Shown piece by piece: positions 1 to 6,632 of a stretch of 9,034 nt of DNA. Where the stretch lies: assembly GCA_021820165.1 (NCBI GenBank), contig JAKADW010000062.1, forward strand, positions 1 through 9,034, written 5' to 3'. This stretch comes from Bacillota bacterium (GTDB lineage: Bacteria; Bacillota_E; Sulfobacillia; Sulfobacillales; Sulfobacillaceae). The notes under the pieces are model-generated. The model was not told the origin of the DNA. It saw nothing but the letters and a program-made list of their open reading frames with translations, and ran no database searches. Position 1 is the stretch's first letter, and each line of letters begins with the position of its first letter. The position numbers were made by a program, and so were the translations under genes.

Positions 1-42
1 TGATTTACCGGAAACCTAATGACTTCATTTCCTGGCAAATCA
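1..42 (-). terminator. Imperfect hairpin after the last gene, terminator candidate
   Basis: Positions 1-6 (TGATTT) pair with 37-42 (AAATCA), 8-9 (CC) with 34-35 (GG), and 10-14 (GGAAA) with 28-32 (TTTCC). This gives 13 base pairs with one mismatch (7 against 36), one bulged base (33) and a 13-base loop. It begins 19 bases after the stop codon of the thioesterase gene, where a transcript end is expected. The T-tract of a factor-independent terminator would lie beyond the window edge, so terminator function is inferred. It could also be a protein-binding site or the end of a mobile element. Confidence 0.4.
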
Positions 43-61
43 TTGACCGAACTACGCCATC

Positions 62-481
62 TCATATCTGACTATCAACCAAATAGGGTGTAAAGGCTTC
101 TCGCATTTCTGCAGGTAGCGGCGTTGGTTGTCCTGTCTTGGGGTCCAGCACCACCATCACCATTCTTGACCACATCGCCTTTTCCTCGGTAGCCACCTTG
201 ACGATGTGGGTGTCCAAGGAAAAAGATGTGGTGCCCATGTGTCCCACTTGCACGTCAAATCGAATCTCGTCAGCAAATTGTAGGGGAGAAAAAAACTGAA
301 CGTCTAACTTCACTCGGGGGAACAAATAGCGCTTCATAAACCATTCTTGTGGAGGCAACCCAACATGGGCCATAAACTGATATTCGGCCCTCTCGAGCAA
401 TCGAATCTGTTGAGCGAAGTGCCCCATTCCCGACATGTCCACATCACTAAACATCACTGTATCAAAACAACTAAATATCAC
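62..481 (-). CDS. Hotdog-fold acyl-CoA thioesterase, 4-hydroxybenzoyl-CoA thioesterase (4HBT) family
   Basis: This 139-residue protein has the length and pattern of single-domain 4HBT/YbgC thioesterases, cytoplasmic enzymes that hydrolyse acyl- or aryl-CoA to the free acid plus CoA. The N-terminal signature is FSDVDMSGMGHFAQ at about residues 11-24. D15 aligns with the catalytic aspartate of Pseudomonas-type 4-hydroxybenzoyl-CoA thioesterase. A PL-x-F-x-DE segment (66-72) and G-x-TSFSL (83-89) fit the central hotdog strands. The start is GTG, preceded by AGGAGT with about 6 bases of spacing; an internal ATG at codon 10 would cut into the first strand. It follows the upstream bicupin gene by 33 bases and is probably cotranscribed. 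In context it likely releases a hydroxybenzoate-type acid, such as gentisate, before ring cleavage. Family is clear from motifs; substrate is inferred. Confidence 0.85.
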   Translation of the reverse strand: MIFSCFDTVMFSDVDMSGMGHFAQQIRLLERAEYQFMAHVGLPPQEWFMKRYLFPRVKLDVQFFSPLQFADEIRFDVQVGHMGTTSFSLDTHIVKVATEEKAMWSRMVMVVLDPKTGQPTPLPAEMREAFTPYLVDSQI

Positions 482-514
482 GTGGTTACTCCTGTCCGCA
501 GTGACGACACTGCT

Positions 515-1615
515 TTAATCTGGTTGAAACTGCTGCGTCACGGTCTGGTGAATGTCCGGAAAGGACTCCATCCGATCCAAGCCTAGCACTTGAACCACTG
601 GTTGGTCATTAATTGAGAAGAGTATACTTTCCTTCGCTCCTCGTTGAATATGCTCGTGCCACGCCCAAGGCGGAACGACGAAAATATCGCCGCGCTCCCA
701 CCGGAACGCGGTTCCCTCTATAATGGTCTCACCTTCGCCCTTCACCGCCAGATATATCGAGCTCATCACATGGCGGTGGGCTCTGCCCTGAAATCCGCGC
801 GGCAATACCTGAAAGCGGGCGCCAATGTGAGCATCTGCAGACGTGCCCGTCACGGGGTTTATATACTCCACCGCATAACCATCCCAAGGATCCACGGGCA
901 AGGCCCTCATAGAAGAAAGGGTTTGCATCACCACATCAAACTTGTAGGCACTCAGCGTTTCGGTTGTCTCATTACCACTCGAATTATGCCTTACGGGCCG
1001 CACCATCCCGCCCGCATACGACCGCGCTTGATAGTTATCTGGCTGTGTCAGCGGCTGGGTATGATCCGTATACGGTTGAAAAAACGATGCCGCGAAATGC
1101 CGTACCAACGGCGCGTCCAGTCCATCAAGCCAGAGCACCGGGTCATTCCCGGAATTTCCGTGGTCATGCCATGCCCACCTCGGTGTCAAAAGATAGTCTC
1201 CGGGGCTCATCGACATCTTTTCTCCGTTGACAACGGTGTAGGCCCCTTCTCCTTCCATAATGAAGCGGACGGCGGATTGACTGTGCCGATGCGTTGGCGC
1301 GACTTCCCCCGGCAAGATCAGTTGAACGCCAGCATACAAGGTGTGCGTCGTGGCTCCAACCATGCCATGTTTAAGCGTGCCGGGATTTTGTAAAAAGAGA
1401 ACCCTCCGTTCACCGCCGGATTCGGGGGAAATCAATTGGCCCGAACGCATGACACGATCATAAAGGGTCGTCCCCTTCCATAAGTACGGTTCGACGATAG
1501 TTGTCGGTTCCTTCGTGACGATGGTATTCAAATCATCCCATAAGGGGCCGAGATAATGTCTACGAATTTCATCGTGAAAAACGCGCAGGCCCTCGGTTAA
1601 TCGATACTCGCCCAT
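515..1615 (-). CDS. Gentisate 1,2-dioxygenase-like bicupin (canonical copy)
   Basis: This 366-residue protein has two cupin domains, as in the ring-cleaving gentisate / 1-hydroxy-2-naphthoate / salicylate 1,2-dioxygenase family, which uses Fe(II) and O2 to open the ring of hydroxylated aromatic acids. N-terminal cupin: RRVLFLQNPG (70-79), LILPGEVAPTHRH (99-111) and TPRWAWHDHGN (144-154). H109, H111 and H150 have the same 41-residue spacing as the known iron ligands of the family. The C-terminal cupin keeps AHRH (H280, H282) and PPWAWHEH (H320, H322). Length is normal for the family. ATG is preceded by a purine-rich GGGAGG stretch. The gene lies after a 233-base gap and 33 bases before the thioesterase gene. 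The residue 13 before the first ligand is glycine (G96), as recalled for salicylate 1,2-dioxygenase (Gly106), so a substrate other than gentisate is possible. Confidence 0.88.
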   Translation of the reverse strand: MGEYRLTEGLRVFHDEIRRHYLGPLWDDLNTIVTKEPTTIVEPYLWKGTTLYDRVMRSGQLISPESGGERRVLFLQNPGTLKHGMVGATTHTLYAGVQLILPGEVAPTHRHSQSAVRFIMEGEGAYTVVNGEKMSMSPGDYLLTPRWAWHDHGNSGNDPVLWLDGLDAPLVRHFAASFFQPYTDHTQPLTQPDNYQARSYAGGMVRPVRHNSSGNETTETLSAYKFDVVMQTLSSMRALPVDPWDGYAVEYINPVTGTSADAHIGARFQVLPRGFQGRAHRHVMSSIYLAVKGEGETIIEGTAFRWERGDIFVVPPWAWHEHIQRGAKESILFSINDQPVVQVLGLDRMESFPDIHQTVTQQFQPD

Positions 1616-1848
1616 CCTCTTCCCCCCTCCCGTCTATTGACGCATCATTAGGCGGGTTCCGCCCGCCAAGCTCATTCCTATCATCTGGGTAATTTCCGGC
1701 CATCGGATGCATGCAATTCCCGTCGAACACCCACGGGATTAATCGTTCAGCATTTAGATTCCCTTCTGCGCCTAGTCACGGCGCTTCATGGCCATCGCAT
1801 CGAGCTCCCGATCCCCCGCCGCCCATTCGCCAAGACGACCCCCTTCTT
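1616..1848. other. 233-base non-coding gap inside the gene series
   Basis: No reading frame here has both a convincing ribosome-binding site and family similarity; the few small frames on the minus strand are short and unsupported. The gap contains a GC hairpin (1651-1667) and the purine-rich leader of the downstream bicupin gene. A weak promoter-like element on the minus strand (TTGCAT near 1711-1716, then ATTACC) is too poor to call. The gap is long enough to hold an internal promoter, or it may mark where two gene blocks were joined. Confidence 0.5.
1651..1667 (-). repeat. GC-rich inverted repeat in the leader of the second bicupin gene
   Basis: GGCGGG (1651-1656) pairs perfectly with CCCGCC (1662-1667) around a 5-base loop. 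It ends 35 bases upstream of the bicupin ATG. No T-run follows on either strand, so a standard intrinsic terminator is unlikely. An RNA processing or stability element, or an operator, is more plausible. Confidence 0.5.
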
Positions 1849-3069
1849 TTATAGAACGCCTTTTTCGCGGAGTTCATGAATCTCCTCAGGCGATAACTGC
1901 AAGAGCTCCTGGTAGACTCGCGCATTATCGTAGCCGGGTTCATCTCGCCCTAGGTGGCGGATTTGACCGGGAGTCTCGGAAAATTTCGGCACAACGCCCG
2001 GCGTCGGCACGGATCCCGGTTCGGGTGAGGTCACAATCATCTCTCGTGCCTGAAACTGCGGATCCTGAAAGATATCGGCAATCGAATAAATCGGGCCGGC
2101 CGGAATGCCGGCGTCATTGAGCCGTTCCGTCAACTCTTTTAGGTCGTGCTGCCGTGTCCATTGGCTAATGATGTCATCCAGCTCTTGTTGGTGTTCAGCG
2201 CGGTCGCCGTGTGTCTTGAACCGCCTATCGGAAGCCAAACTCGGTTGATCCATGACCTCCGTCAGCCGGCGAAAGACCCGATCCTGATTGGCGCCCATGA
2301 CCAGAAATTGCTGATCACGGGTGGGGTAGGTATTCGAGGGTGCGACCCCCGGTAAGATATTTCCTTGACGCTCGCGTACATAACCCGTTACGCCATACTC
2401 AGGGACGGCGCTTTCCATCAGGCTGAACACGGCTTCAGTAATCGCACAATCCACCAACTGGCCCTCGTTCGTGACCTCGCGCGCCCGGACCGCCGCCAGG
2501 GCACCAATGGCCGCATAGAGGGAGCCCAGCGCATCACCGAGGGACACCCCAAAGCGAATCGGTGGACGGTCGGGAAATCCGTTGATATACCGAAGACCGC
2601 CCATCGCTTCCGCGACCGAACCAAAGCCCGCCCGGTCATGATAGGGGCCAGTTTGTCCAAAGCCCGAGACCCGCACCATGATGAGCCGGGGGTTAATGGC
2701 ACGCAACACATCAAACCCGAGTCCCCATTTTTCCATCGTGCCTGGCCGGAAGTTTTCCACGATGATGTCTACCTCTTTGGCCAGTCGGCGTAACAACGCC
2801 TGCCCTTCAGCGGTTCTCAGATTCAATGTCATGAGTTCTTTGTTGCGCGCTTGCGCCGACCACCATAAGTGTTTGCCGTTCGCCTCAACATGTCCCCAAT
2901 CGCGCATCGGATCGGGAGCGTCAGGCGCTTCCACTTTGATGACCCGGGCACCATAGTCGGCGAGCAACCGGGTGGCAAACGGACCGGCGATAAGGGTCCC
3001 TAATTCCAGCACCACGAGGCCGCCGAGCGGTCCCGATGCCAACGGCTGAGAGTCTGATTTCCGGTCCAT
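1849..3069 (-). CDS. Class III (CaiB/BaiF, formyl-CoA transferase type) CoA-transferase
   Basis: This 406-residue protein is full length for class III CoA-transferases, which move CoA between carboxylic acids through an enzyme-aspartyl intermediate. Visible family blocks are LGGLVVLELGTLIAGPFA (15-32), LLADYGARVIKVEAP (35-49), RNKELMTLNL (75-84), ENFRPGTMEKWGLG (105-118) and RVSGFGQTGPY (133-143). The FGVSLGDALGSLYA block (173-186) holds the catalytic aspartate D179. ATG is preceded by GGGAGGAGG at 3083-3091, inside the end of the upstream gene, and only 8 bases separate the two genes. The likely job is to charge an aromatic acid or recycle a diacid (for example succinyl-CoA as donor). Donor and acceptor cannot be read from the sequence. 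The family also includes racemases, but D179 and the context favour a transferase. Confidence 0.87.
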   Translation of the reverse strand: MDRKSDSQPLASGPLGGLVVLELGTLIAGPFATRLLADYGARVIKVEAPDAPDPMRDWGHVEANGKHLWWSAQARNKELMTLNLRTAEGQALLRRLAKEVDIIVENFRPGTMEKWGLGFDVLRAINPRLIMVRVSGFGQTGPYHDRAGFGSVAEAMGGLRYINGFPDRPPIRFGVSLGDALGSLYAAIGALAAVRAREVTNEGQLVDCAITEAVFSLMESAVPEYGVTGYVRERQGNILPGVAPSNTYPTRDQQFLVMGANQDRVFRRLTEVMDQPSLASDRRFKTHGDRAEHQQELDDIISQWTRQHDLKELTERLNDAGIPAGPIYSIADIFQDPQFQAREMIVTSPEPGSVPTPGVVPKFSETPGQIRHLGRDEPGYDNARVYQELLQLSPEEIHELREKGVL

Positions 3070-3077
3070 TGATCGAC

Positions 3078-4112
3078 CTAGGCCTCCTCCCGATATAACC
3101 CTAATGTACGGACCAGGGGCTCATCCGTAATGGCAAACAAGAGTGCCTCCTCAGTCGTAGAACGATTGCGGTGAGCATGCCATCGCCAAGGCGGCACCAC
3201 CAGCACGTCGCCTGCACTCCAGTCATACCACTGGCCATCAATCATGAGGCTACCTTCGCCGCGATACGCATAATACGCGACCGACGGCGTGTGCCGATGC
3301 CGACGGGTTTCTTCTCCCACGACCAACGACTGCATGGTCGCGCCCAACGATGGCAACACCGAGGCCCCCGTGACGGGATTGCGATACTCTACAATAGCGC
3401 CGTCATAGGGGCTCGGACAGGTATCCCGGACGCCCAACAAGGCTTGGCGCGTTCTTTCCCACGGATAGGACATGAGGGTGCCGTTAGCACTCGTCCCCGC
3501 TCCCATAGCTTTCGGGTACAACCCGGCCACACCAAAGAGTTTTTCGGATTGTAAGAAGGGGGACGTTTCCGCCTGCATCGCCTGATGATAGGGTTCTACA
3601 AAGATCGCATTCAGGTACCGGGTGAGAGGGATATCGAGGCCGTCCATCCAAATCATCGGGTCCTTTCCCGTGTGCCGGTGGTCATGCCAGACCCAGCGGG
3701 GGGTGAGCAAGAAGTCGCCCGACTCCATCCCCATCCGTTCGCCATTGACCGTGGTCATGCCACCCTCTCCCTGAATAATGAAGCGAATCGCGAGCGGTGT
3801 ATGGCGGTGAGCGGGCGCCTCTTCCCCGGGCAAAATCATCTGCGTCGCGACATTCAAGGTGTGGGTGGTCCCCAAACTCTCACGCAAGTCGGGGTGGGCG
3901 TAGACCAGCACCCGCCTGGATCCCCCTTGACCGGGCGTCATGTGGTCGGCTGCCGCCAATAATCGCGGATAAACGTCCGACCAGTGCCACTGATAGGGAC
4001 GGTAGGTGTTTAAGGGCTCGGGCGCTAAAAACCAGTCGGGAATCGTCCACAAAGGCTCTAAATTATTGGCCCTGACGTCCTGGTAATAGTCTCGCTCTTC
4101 ATTCGTAGCCAT
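3078..4112 (-). CDS. Gentisate 1,2-dioxygenase-like bicupin (divergent copy)
   Basis: This 344-residue paralogue of the bicupin at 515-1615 has the same order of blocks: RRVLVYAHPD (66-75), MILPGEEAPAHRH (92-104), IIQGEGGMTTVNGERM (112-127) and TPRWVWHDH (137-145). Ligand candidates are H102, H104 and H143, with the conserved 41-residue spacing. The C-terminal cupin keeps RRHRH (H272, H274) and PPWRWHAH (H312, H314). It differs from the other copy around the active site: TLNVATQ replaces TLYAGVQ before the HxH motif, and HDHRHTG replaces HDHGNSG after the third ligand. It probably opens the ring of a related but different hydroxy-acid, or is a specialised gentisate dioxygenase. ATG follows GGAAAGGGG with 7 bases of spacing, and only 3 bases separate it from the ligase stop, so translation is probably coupled. 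Confidence 0.83.
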   Translation of the reverse strand: MATNEERDYYQDVRANNLEPLWTIPDWFLAPEPLNTYRPYQWHWSDVYPRLLAAADHMTPGQGGSRRVLVYAHPDLRESLGTTHTLNVATQMILPGEEAPAHRHTPLAIRFIIQGEGGMTTVNGERMGMESGDFLLTPRWVWHDHRHTGKDPMIWMDGLDIPLTRYLNAIFVEPYHQAMQAETSPFLQSEKLFGVAGLYPKAMGAGTSANGTLMSYPWERTRQALLGVRDTCPSPYDGAIVEYRNPVTGASVLPSLGATMQSLVVGEETRRHRHTPSVAYYAYRGEGSLMIDGQWYDWSAGDVLVVPPWRWHAHRNRSTTEEALLFAITDEPLVRTLGLYREEA

Positions 4113-4115
4113 GAC

Positions 4116-5648
4116 CTAACCCCTTTCCGCTTCGTCATCTTCCAACGCCGCTAGCGATTTCCTCAGAATTTTCCCGCTAGGGTTTCGCGGGATTTCTTGC
4201 ACGAACTGGTATTGACGCGGTCGCATGTAGGAATCCAGGGTGGAGGCATCGCGCACCCATCGGTCAAGCGCGGCCGGCGTCAATGCGGCATTGCGGACCA
4301 CCACATAGGCTTTGACAATCTGTCCCCACCGGTCGTCGGGCACGCCCGCGACCGCCACATCCAAAATATCGGGATGGCCTAATAAGGCATTTTCGACCGT
4401 CACCGGTTGGATATTTTCCGCCCCACTTAAAATCATGTCGTCAACCCGGCCGGTGACGCGGAACCGATTTTCGCCTTCAAACCGGCAACTATCCCCCGTA
4501 AAATACCAACCCGAACGCACGCGCTCAGCCGTCTTTTCGGGCAACTGCCAATACGCTTGGAACGATTCGGGTGATTGGGTGTCAATAATGAGTTCACCCT
4601 CTTGCCCAGGTGCTACAACATCCTCGTAGCTCCCCCCAATTTGCACCACCCGGATGCGGTGATACACCCCGCACACGGACTCTTCGAAGGTCTGTGGTGC
4701 TTGGCGCTGAAAGAGCGCGTTGTAGGTTTCGGTGTTGCCGTAAACATAGGTGATGCGCGTACAGAGAACGTCGGCGCAGCGCGTAATCACATGCGGGCTC
4801 ATAGGCGCCCCGCCATAGAGAACGTGAGACAAGGATGAGAGATCGTAGTGCGAAAGCGTGGGGTCATTGACCAAGGCGTATAAATGGGTCGGGGTCCCAA
4901 AAAGGTGGGTAATCCGTTCCGATTGGATAAGCTCGAGGGTCCCTTGGGGAGAAAACTGCGGCACGGGATAATAGGTGTTGTTTTGCAGTAGCGCATACAA
5001 GAGGCACCCCTGCAAGCCAATGGTATGATAAAGCGGCATAAGGCCGATGACGCGCTCATTACCGTCATGCGGACAATCCCAGTTTAAGGAGGGTCCCAGC
5101 GTACGCGCCACGACATTACGGTGGGTCAGAGGAATCCCTTTCGGATTACCGGTTGTGCCCGAGGTAAAAAGGATCATGGAGAGGTCGTCATCGGTTACGC
5201 GGGGCAACGAGCCATCCTTGGGGTTGACTCGTGCGGCGCGTGCTGATAATCCTTGGCCGTCCCACAGGCGACCGGCGACCTTCACTTCCTCCCACATGGG
5301 GTCAACCCCAAGCATGCCGTTCAATAAGCTCGGTTCCATCACCGCTAATGTCGTGCCCACATATTCCCAAAAGTATTTCGCCGAGCTCGGGTGGGCACGA
5401 AAATTAATGGGCACGTAGACCAATCCCGCAAGCTGCGTGGCCAAAAATAAGGCCACGTGTTCCCCGGTGTTGCGGAGTCCCACTAAAATCCGATCGCCGG
5501 GCTTGAGTCCGGCATCGTACAGCGCGCCGACCAGGGCCAATGCCCGCTCATATAGCTCCTGGAATGACCATTGGGTTGTCCCCTCGGACAGCGCCAGCCG
5601 CGTTGGGGTTCGGTCACAGGCCGCTTGAAATGACCACTGAACGCTCAT
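4116..5648 (-). CDS. AMP-forming acyl/aryl-CoA ligase (ANL superfamily)
   Basis: This 510-residue enzyme has all the core motifs of AMP-forming CoA ligases, which activate a carboxylic acid with ATP and transfer it to CoA. They are the phosphate-binding loop FTSGTTGNPKG (161-171), YGNTET (303-308), YFTGD (382-386), the hinge RVTGRVDDMILSGAENI (397-413) and the C-terminal NPSGKILRK (489-497) with catalytic lysine K493. Length is normal. It resembles the fatty-acid, cinnamate and benzoate ligase branches; substrate cannot be assigned by eye. ATG is preceded by AGGAAGGG; another ATG four bases upstream is out of frame and ends after 12 codons. The gene lies after a 96-base gap containing a palindrome and leads a tight ligase / bicupin / CoA-transferase block. 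It is the most likely source of the aryl-CoA substrate for the Paa-like oxygenase encoded upstream. Confidence 0.9.
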   Translation of the reverse strand: MSVQWSFQAACDRTPTRLALSEGTTQWSFQELYERALALVGALYDAGLKPGDRILVGLRNTGEHVALFLATQLAGLVYVPINFRAHPSSAKYFWEYVGTTLAVMEPSLLNGMLGVDPMWEEVKVAGRLWDGQGLSARAARVNPKDGSLPRVTDDDLSMILFTSGTTGNPKGIPLTHRNVVARTLGPSLNWDCPHDGNERVIGLMPLYHTIGLQGCLLYALLQNNTYYPVPQFSPQGTLELIQSERITHLFGTPTHLYALVNDPTLSHYDLSSLSHVLYGGAPMSPHVITRCADVLCTRITYVYGNTETYNALFQRQAPQTFEESVCGVYHRIRVVQIGGSYEDVVAPGQEGELIIDTQSPESFQAYWQLPEKTAERVRSGWYFTGDSCRFEGENRFRVTGRVDDMILSGAENIQPVTVENALLGHPDILDVAVAGVPDDRWGQIVKAYVVVRNAALTPAALDRWVRDASTLDSYMRPRQYQFVQEIPRNPSGKILRKSLAALEDDEAERG

Positions 5649-5672
5649 CCATCCTCTTCCCTTCCTGAGTAA

Positions 5673-5723
5673 TCATCGACCCGGGTCGACGCCCTCTACC
5701 GCAACGGAGGCACTAAGCCCCAT
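5673..5723 (-). CDS. Possible 16-codon leader ORF before the ligase
   Basis: An ATG at 5723 with AAGGGAGAGG immediately upstream opens a frame for MGLSASVAVEGVDPGR and stops with TGA at 5673-5675. The end of this frame runs through the 14-base palindrome at 5676-5689, and the ligase starts 24 bases further on. A translated leader could affect folding of the palindrome. A frame this short arises easily by chance, and no regulatory codon run (such as repeated Trp or Phe) is present, so the call is speculative. Confidence 0.18.
   Translation of the reverse strand: MGLSASVAVEGVDPGR
5676..5689. promoter_or_regulatory. Perfect 14-base palindrome in the ligase leader, candidate operator or RNA hairpin
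   Basis: TCGACCCGGGTCGA is identical to its reverse complement; the symmetry stops at 5675/5690. It ends 27 bases upstream of the ligase ATG, in the only gap (96 bases) between the upstream and central gene blocks. It has the form of a dimeric-regulator site. A perfect palindrome with no loop is less natural as an RNA hairpin. No promoter could be placed next to it with confidence. Confidence 0.4.
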
Positions 5724-5744
5724 AACCTCTCCCTTGACCATGTC

Positions 5745-6632
5745 TTAGGTATTCATTCCGCGCCGCGACTCGGGATAGGCCTGAATGACGTTCAGACTGA
5801 GTGAACCAATCCCCTGAACCGTTAATTGGACCACGTTCCCCGGAACTAAAGGCCCGACGCCGTCCGGCGTCCCGGTTGAAATAATGTCGCCGGGATACAA
5901 TGTCTGTTGGTACGACGCCAGCTCAATCAGCCGAGGAATATCAAAGATGAGTTCACGCGTGCTGGCCTTTTGCCGTAATTGGCCGTCCACGGTGAGTTCA
6001 AATCGAATGTCCTCCCCACCGCCGACTTCATCCGGCGTCACCACATAGGGGCCCATCGGCGTAAAGGTGTCAAACCCTTTCCGATAGGTGCGATCTTCAT
6101 CACCACGCACCGTGATGTCCATGACACCGGTATAGCCGAATACGTACTGGAGCGCCTCTTCACGTGAAATATTGCGCCCCTGACGGCCCATCACGACCCC
6201 CACTTCCGCTTCATGATCGATACGCCGATCGACAAAAGGGAGTTCAATGGCTCCCCCGGATCCGACAAGAGAGGATGGCGGCTTTAGAAATACGCCATAT
6301 CGCTCCACGGTGTGGAGCGTCATACCCTCGTAGAAAGCCCCCGAAGCGGTCATCTCCTCTTGATGCAACCGATAATTGACCGGTGCCGCCAAAATTTTGG
6401 TGGGGCTTGGAACAGGCGGGTGTAGAGTCGCCTGCGCGAGCGGAGTGGTAACGGCACGCCGACGGACCAACTCGTCAATCCGCGGGCGAATCTCAGAGAA
6501 TTGGGCAATGAAGGGCAACATAAAGACATGAGGCCAGTCGGAGCGATAGTGTGGACAGGCCTCTGTGACATCAATTAACGTGTCGCCCTCCACCACCCCA
6601 ATCCGGTACTCATTAAAGACCGCGATTTTCAT
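5745..6632 (-). CDS. Fumarylacetoacetate hydrolase-family enzyme, probable fumarylpyruvate/acylpyruvate hydrolase
   Basis: This 295-residue protein of the FAH family cleaves C-C bonds of acylpyruvates, or hydrates or decarboxylates related oxo-acids, with a bound divalent metal. Visible motifs are ILAAPVNYRLH (80-90), RIDHEAEVGVVMGR (137-150) with metal ligands E141 and E143, GYTGVMDITVR (167-177) with D172 as third ligand, KGFDTFTPMGP (186-195-type block) and ISTGTPDGVG (251-260). The ATG at 6632 was chosen because MKIAVFNEYRIG matches the family N-terminus and AAGGGGGTGA lies 5 bases upstream; an earlier in-frame ATG at 6695 adds 21 unrelated residues. It overlaps the hydratase gene by 20 bases. 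Beside two gentisate dioxygenase-like genes, the best guess is hydrolysis of fumaryl- or maleylpyruvate to pyruvate plus a C4 diacid. No maleylpyruvate isomerase gene is in the window. Confidence 0.85.
   Translation of the reverse strand: MKIAVFNEYRIGVVEGDTLIDVTEACPHYRSDWPHVFMLPFIAQFSEIRPRIDELVRRRAVTTPLAQATLHPPVPSPTKILAAPVNYRLHQEEMTASGAFYEGMTLHTVERYGVFLKPPSSLVGSGGAIELPFVDRRIDHEAEVGVVMGRQGRNISREEALQYVFGYTGVMDITVRGDEDRTYRKGFDTFTPMGPYVVTPDEVGGGEDIRFELTVDGQLRQKASTRELIFDIPRLIELASYQQTLYPGDIISTGTPDGVGPLVPGNVVQLTVQGIGSLSLNVIQAYPESRRGMNT

Noticed and set aside
644..1393. Long plus-strand open frame (249 codons) opposite the bicupin gene
   Set aside because: Its product is rich in Arg, His and Pro with no family pattern, and it lies wholly antisense to a gene with clear catalytic motifs, so it is a shadow.
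1696..1716. Sigma-A-like promoter candidate (TTGCAT, 17 bases, ATTACC) on the minus strand
   Set aside because: The -10 match is poor and similar-quality hits are expected by chance.
1702..1848. Small minus-strand frames in the 233-base gap, for example from ATG near 1828 and 1702
   Set aside because: They are short, lack good ribosome-binding sites or overlap the bicupin start out of frame, and match no family.
2365..2793. Plus-strand open frame of 142 codons inside the CoA-transferase gene
   Set aside because: It is antisense to conserved CoA-transferase blocks, shows no recognisable motif and has composition typical of a shadow frame.
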